Source: Pseudomonadota bacterium (GTDB taxonomy: Bacteria > Pseudomonadota > Alphaproteobacteria > Rhizobiales > Methylopilaceae). From it: a DNA stretch of 17,213 bases. Where the stretch lies: NCBI GenBank assembly GCA_023430145.1, contig JAEZCD010000038.1, positions 1 through 17,213 of the forward strand, written 5' to 3'. A program made the translations under genes and the position numbers. Below the pieces are notes generated by a model. The model was not told where the DNA came from, did not search any database, and was given only the letters and a program-made list of their open reading frames with translations. Below, piece by piece: positions 13,740 to 17,213 of this stretch. Position 1 is the first letter of the stretch. Each line of letters opens with the position of its first letter.

Positions 13740-14507
13740 ATGCCGGTCGACATCCGCCTCGTCCCGTGCCTCGAGGACAACTACGCCGTCATCGTCCGCG
13801 ACCAGAACAGCGGCGCGGTGATCGTCGTCGACGCGCCCGAGGCGGCGCCGATCCTCGCCGCCCTCGACGCCGAGGGCTGGCAGCCGACGCACCTGCTCCT
13901 CACCCACGCCCATGCCGACCACATCGCCGGCATACCGGAGTTGCGCCGCCGCTACGCGCCGACCGTGATCGCCTCGCCCGAGACGGCGGCCAAGGCCGGC
14001 GGCGCCGACGAGCTCGTTCGCGACGGCGAGACCGTCAGGCTCGGCCGGCTCGCGGCGAAGGTGATCGCCACGCCCGGCCACTGCCCCGACCATGTCAGCT
14101 ACTGGTTCGCCGACGAGGGGCTGCTGTTCTCCGGCGACGCGCTGTTCGTGATGGGCTGCGGGCGGGTGGTCGACGGCTCTCCGGCGGTGCTGTGGCGGTC
14201 GCTGCAGAAGCTGCGCGCGCTGCCGCCCGAGACGCGCGTCTGGTGCGGGCACGAATACACGCTCTCGAACGCCCGCTTCGCCGTCCGCGTCGACCCGGAC
14301 AACGCGGCGCTGAAGCAGCGCCTCGCCGAGGTCGAGGCGATCCGCGCCAAGGGCGAGCCGACGCTGCCGACGACGATCGGCGAGGAGATCGCCACAAATC
14401 CCTTCCTGCGCGCCGACCGGCCGGAGGTCGCGGCCGCCGTCGGCATGGCGGGCGCCGACCCGGCAGCGGTGTTCGCGGAGATCCGCGAGCGCAAGAACCG
14501 CGGCTGA
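13740..14507 (+). CDS. gloB: Hydroxyacylglutathione hydrolase (glyoxalase II)
   Basis: Metallo-beta-lactamase-fold enzyme of 255 residues. It hydrolyses S-lactoylglutathione to lactate and glutathione, the second step of methylglyoxal detoxification in the cytosol. All seven metal ligands of the family can be placed: H56, H58, D60 and H61 in T-H-A-H-A-D-H, H114 in T-P-G-H, D133 in S-G-D-A-L-F, and H171 in C-G-H-E-Y-T. The first motif has alanine where T-H-H-H-x-D-H is usual, at a non-ligand position. The C-terminal helical domain includes N-P-F-L-R, the glutathione-site region typical of GloB rather than of other metallo-hydrolases. The ATG follows GGAG at good spacing. A hairpin terminator overlaps its stop codon. 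Confidence 0.95.
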   Translation: MPVDIRLVPCLEDNYAVIVRDQNSGAVIVVDAPEAAPILAALDAEGWQPTHLLLTHAHADHIAGIPELRRRYAPTVIASPETAAKAGGADELVRDGETVRLGRLAAKVIATPGHCPDHVSYWFADEGLLFSGDALFVMGCGRVVDGSPAVLWRSLQKLRALPPETRVWCGHEYTLSNARFAVRVDPDNAALKQRLAEVEAIRAKGEPTLPTTIGEEIATNPFLRADRPEVAAAVGMAGADPAAVFAEIRERKNRG

Positions 14508-14525
14508 TTCGTCGGCCGCGGTTTT
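14496..14525 (+). terminator. Intrinsic terminator overlapping the gloB stop codon
   Basis: AACCGCGGC (14496-14504) and GCCGCGGTT (14515-14523) form a perfect 9-bp stem with a 10-nt loop, ending in TTTT (14522-14525). The gloB TGA (14505-14507) lies in the loop. It separates gloB from proBA. Confidence 0.65.
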
Positions 14526-14533
14526 GGTCGGCT

Positions 14534-14562
14534 TTGCATCGGCGGCGCATGGCGCTCTAGAA
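14534..14562 (+). promoter_or_regulatory. Possible promoter of proBA
   Basis: TTGCAT (14534-14539) and CTAGAA (14557-14562) are spaced by exactly 17 bases, just after the gloB terminator and 34 bases before the proB ATG. Both elements are imperfect. Confidence 0.4.
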
Positions 14563-14596
14563 GGAGCCCTCGCCCCCGGCCGCAAAGCTTCCGCAA

Positions 14597-15724
14597 ATGA
14601 CTCCCGCCCTCGAGAAATTCCGCCGCGTCGTCGTCAAGGTCGGCTCCTCGCTCCTCGTCGGGCCGGGCGGAAAGCTCGACGAGGAGTGGCTGGCGACGCT
14701 CGCCGCCGATCTCGCAGCCATCGCGGCCCGCGGTGCCGAGCCGCTGGTCGTCTCCTCCGGCGCCATCGCGCTCGGCCGCGGCGTGCTGAAGCTGCCGCGC
14801 GGCGCGCTGAAGCTGGAGGAGAGCCAGGCGGCGGCCGCCGTCGGCCAGATCGCGCTGGCGCGCGCCTGGCGCGAGGCGCTGGCCGCGCACGGTCTCACCG
14901 CCGGTCAGATTCTCCTCACGCTCGGCGATACGGAGGAGCGCCGGCGCTACCTCAATGCCCGCGCCACGATCGGTAAACTGCTCGAGCTGAAGGCGGTGCC
15001 GATCATCAACGAGAACGACACCGTGGCGACGACCGAGATCCGCTACGGCGACAATGACCGGCTCGCCGCCCGCGTCGCCACCATGACGAGCGCCGACTGC
15101 CTGGTTCTGTTGTCGGACATTGACGGCCTCTACACCGCCTCCCCGGCAGTCGACCCGGATGCGAAACATCTGCCGCTCGTCCCGGCGATCACGGCCGAGA
15201 TCGAGGCCATGGCCGGCGGCGCCGCCTCGGAGTTTTCGCGCGGCGGCATGCGGACCAAGATCGAGGCGGGGAAGATCGCCACCGCGGGCGGCACGACCAT
15301 GGTGATCGCCTCGGGGAAAGTGCGCGGGCCGCTGTCGGCGATTTCTTCCGGGGCCCGCTGCACCTGGTTTTTGGCGCCGGGGAATCCCGTCGCCTCGCGC
15401 AAAAGGTGGATCGGCGGCGCGCTCGAGCCGAAGGGGGCGCTGTTCGTCGACGCCGGCGCCGTCACCGCGCTGAAGGGCGGCAAGAGCCTGCTGCCGGCCG
15501 GGGTGAAGCGCGTCGAGGGCGCCTTCACACGCGGCGATGCCGTGATCGTCCGCGGCCCCGCGGGCGAAGAGATCGGCCGCGGCCTCGTCGCCTACGACGT
15601 CGAGGATGCGGTCCGCATCGCCGGCCATTCGAGCCGCGACATCGCGAAAATTCTCGGCTTCGCCGGGCGGGCGGCGATGATCCATCGCGACGATCTGGCG
15701 CTCGGCACGGCGGTCGAGGGCTGA
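14597..15724 (+). CDS. proB: Glutamate 5-kinase
   Basis: Kinase of 375 residues that phosphorylates L-glutamate with ATP to give glutamyl 5-phosphate, the first and feedback-controlled step of proline synthesis. The amino-acid-kinase domain shows V-V-K14-V-G-S-S-L-L at the N-terminus, S-S-G-A-I-A-L-G near residue 54, P-I-I-N-E-N-D-T-V near 135, and L-L-S-D-I-D-G-L-Y. G-T-x-M-x-x-K takes the form G-G-M-R-T-K-I-E-A-G-K-I-A. A C-terminal PUA domain (about 280-365) is present, with G-A-L-F-V-D-A-G-A and G-D-A-V-I-V. Length is standard. The ATG at 14597 has no strong Shine-Dalgarno. proA follows 27 bases later on the same strand, so the two form an operon. I recall obgE as a frequent upstream neighbour in alphaproteobacteria; here it is gloB instead. 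Confidence 0.97.
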   Translation: MTPALEKFRRVVVKVGSSLLVGPGGKLDEEWLATLAADLAAIAARGAEPLVVSSGAIALGRGVLKLPRGALKLEESQAAAAVGQIALARAWREALAAHGLTAGQILLTLGDTEERRRYLNARATIGKLLELKAVPIINENDTVATTEIRYGDNDRLAARVATMTSADCLVLLSDIDGLYTASPAVDPDAKHLPLVPAITAEIEAMAGGAASEFSRGGMRTKIEAGKIATAGGTTMVIASGKVRGPLSAISSGARCTWFLAPGNPVASRKRWIGGALEPKGALFVDAGAVTALKGGKSLLPAGVKRVEGAFTRGDAVIVRGPAGEEIGRGLVAYDVEDAVRIAGHSSRDIAKILGFAGRAAMIHRDDLALGTAVEG

Positions 15725-15751
15725 GCCGGGCTTGCCGAGGGGACGGCTTTC

Positions 15752-17065
15752 GTGACACTTCGTCGCCCCATGACCAGCAGCGTCTCCATCGCGGCCTCCA
15801 GCGCAGCCGACGTCGACGCGCTGATGCGCGGCATCGGCGTGCACGCCCGCGCCGCCGCGCGGATGCTCGCGACGGCGCCGCGCGCGCAGAAGGATGCCGC
15901 GCTCATCGCCGGAGCCAGCGCCATCCGGGCGCGGGCGGCCGATATTCTAGCCGCCAAAGCCGCCGACCTAGCCGAGGCGGTCGCGCGGGGCACCAAGGGA
16001 TCGTTCCTCGATCGGCTGACCATGAACCCCGAGCGGCTCGAGGCGATGGCGGCCGGCGTCGAGGCGATCGCCGCGCTGGACGATCCGGTCGGCACCGTGA
16101 TCGCCGCCTGGACGCAGCCGAACGGGCTGAAGTTCGAGCGCGTGCGCGTACCCCTCGGCGTCGTCGGCGTGATCTTCGAGAGCCGCCCCAACGTCACCGC
16201 CGATGCCGGCGCGCTGTGCCTGAAGGCCGGCAACGCCGTCATCCTGCGCGGCGGCTCGGAGAGCTTTCGCACCTCCGGCGCGATCCATGCGGCGCTCGTG
16301 CAGGGCCTCGCCGAGGCCGGCCTGCCGACGAGCGCGATCTCCTTCGTGCCGACGCGCGACCGCGCCGCGGTCGGCGCCATGCTCGCCGGGCTCGACGGCA
16401 ATCTCGATGTGATCGTGCCGCGTGGCGGCAAGAGCCTCGTCGCCCGCGTGCAGGCCGAGGCCCGGGTGCCGGTCTTCTCGCACCTCGGCGGCAACAATCA
16501 TGTCTACGTGCACGGCCCGGCCGACCTCGACATGGCGCGTACGGTGCTGCTGAACGCCAAGCTGCGTCGCACCGGTGTATGCGGCGCTGCCGAGACGCTC
16601 CTGGTCGACCGGGCGATCGCGGCGACGCACCTGAAGCCGCTCCTCGCCGCCCTGCTCGATGCCGGCTGCGCGGTGCATGGGGACGCGGCCGTGCAGGCCG
16701 CCGATCCCCGCGTGGTGCCGGCGAGCGAGGAGGACTGGGGCACGGAATATCTCGATGCGGTCATCGCGGCGCGCGTCGTCGACGGGCTCGACGCGGCGCT
16801 CGAGCATATCGGCCGCTACGGCTCGCATCACACCGACGCGATCGTGACCGGTGATGCGGCGGCCGCCGAGAAATTCCTCGCAGAGGTCGATTCGGCGATC
16901 GTGCTGCACAACGCCTCGACGCAGTTCGCCGACGGCGGCGAGTTCGGCTTCGGCGCCGAGATCGGCATCGCCACGGGCCGCATGCATGCGCGCGGCCCGG
17001 TCGGCGTCGAGCAGCTCACCTCGTTCAAGTACCGGGTGCGCGGCGAGGGCCAGGTCCGGCCCTGA
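15752..17065 (+). CDS. proA: Gamma-glutamyl phosphate reductase
   Basis: Enzyme of 437 residues in the aldehyde-dehydrogenase superfamily. It reduces glutamyl 5-phosphate with NADPH to glutamate 5-semialdehyde, the second step of proline synthesis. Visible motifs are V-P-L-G-V-V-G-V-I-F-E-S-R-P-N-V-T (133-149), L-K-A-G-N-A-V-I-L-R-G-G-S-E (157-170) and P-R-G-G-K-S-L-V. The catalytic C277 lies in R-T-G-V-C-G-A-A-E-T, and the end has F-G-F-G-A-E-I-G-I-A-T-G-R-M-H-A-R-G-P-V-G. The GTG at 15752 is chosen because GAGGGGA precedes it at good spacing. The ATG at 15770 would shorten the protein by six residues and has no Shine-Dalgarno, but it cannot be excluded. It is co-transcribed with proB. Confidence 0.97.
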   Translation: MTLRRPMTSSVSIAASSAADVDALMRGIGVHARAAARMLATAPRAQKDAALIAGASAIRARAADILAAKAADLAEAVARGTKGSFLDRLTMNPERLEAMAAGVEAIAALDDPVGTVIAAWTQPNGLKFERVRVPLGVVGVIFESRPNVTADAGALCLKAGNAVILRGGSESFRTSGAIHAALVQGLAEAGLPTSAISFVPTRDRAAVGAMLAGLDGNLDVIVPRGGKSLVARVQAEARVPVFSHLGGNNHVYVHGPADLDMARTVLLNAKLRRTGVCGAAETLLVDRAIAATHLKPLLAALLDAGCAVHGDAAVQAADPRVVPASEEDWGTEYLDAVIAARVVDGLDAALEHIGRYGSHHTDAIVTGDAAAAEKFLAEVDSAIVLHNASTQFADGGEFGFGAEIGIATGRMHARGPVGVEQLTSFKYRVRGEGQVRP

Positions 17066-17067
17066 GG

Positions 17068-17090
17068 GAGCGGGGGAGCCCCACCCGCTC
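17068..17090 (+). terminator. Hairpin after proA
   Basis: GAGCGGG (17068-17074) and CCCGCTC (17084-17090) are perfect 7-bp arms starting three bases after the proA stop. No T run follows, so termination is likely but not certain. Confidence 0.5.
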
Positions 17091-17145
17091 GTCGGTCTCC
17101 CGAAAGCCCTACCGCGCGTCGTCATCTCGCGAATACCTCCCCGCT

Positions 17146-17213
17146 CGTCATCCTGCGGCTCGACCGCAGGATCCATCTTTCTTCCTCCGGTGCACGGAAG
17201 ATGGGTCCTGCGG
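17146..17213. repeat. REP-like palindromic repeat, cut by the window edge
   Basis: TCCTGCGG (17151-17158) and CCGCAGGA (17164-17171) form a perfect 8-bp hairpin. A second pair follows, ATCCATCTT with AAGATGGGT (eight of nine bases paired), and the closing TCCTGCGG starts again at 17206 and runs off the window. The GTCATCCTGCGG core is of a type I recall as a widespread dispersed repeat in alphaproteobacterial intergenic regions. Confidence 0.75.

Noticed and set aside
14508..14596. Absence of obgE upstream of proB considered as a sign of rearrangement
   Set aside because: The obgE-proB-proA order is common but not universal, and no break or mobile element is visible at the gloB-proB junction.

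Overview
The window is chromosomal DNA of a high-GC alphaproteobacterium, most likely of the Hyphomicrobiales (Rhizobiales). This rests on the fixH-fixI-fixS order, a TPR-type class III adenylate cyclase of the kind abundant in rhizobia, many GTG/TTG starts, and short palindromic repeats between genes. The genus cannot be fixed from the sequence alone.

Layout. 1-3071 (+): the end of fixH, then fixI, fixS and a small four-helix membrane protein, all overlapping or nearly touching. FixI is the copper-transporting P-type ATPase needed to assemble cbb3 cytochrome oxidase. Its reading frame runs through a 111-bp nested palindromic element near the N-terminus. 3139-3531 (-): a small secreted protein made of two related repeats. 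3772-6282 (-): a TauE/SafE-type permease and a GMC-family FAD oxidoreductase. 6359-9496: two class III adenylate cyclases transcribed divergently, one with a GAF-like N-terminus and one with TolB-like and TPR domains. 9497-9826: a gene-poor stretch with an apparent dehydrogenase relic, a strong terminator and an inverted repeat pair enclosing a 24-bp tandem duplication. 9827-11653 (-): typA/bipA. 11741-12909 (-): a methyltransferase coupled by an ATGA overlap to a GNAT acetyltransferase. 13080-13505 (-): another small secreted protein. 13740-14507 (+): gloB (glyoxalase II), with a terminator over its stop codon. 14597-17065 (+): proB-proA, the first two steps of proline synthesis. 17146-17213: a REP-like repeat cut by the window edge.

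How the genes work together. fixHIS serves assembly of a high-oxygen-affinity oxidase. proB and proA act in sequence on glutamate. The methyltransferase and GNAT genes are translationally coupled. The cyclases probably feed a shared cAMP pool. The rest looks like ordinary single genes.

No CRISPR array, tRNA, rRNA, transposase or phage gene was seen. The least ordinary features are the translated palindromic element in fixI, the dehydrogenase relic at the 3' edge of the lower-GC cyclase gene, and the two small secreted proteins. I found no clearly new multi-gene system.
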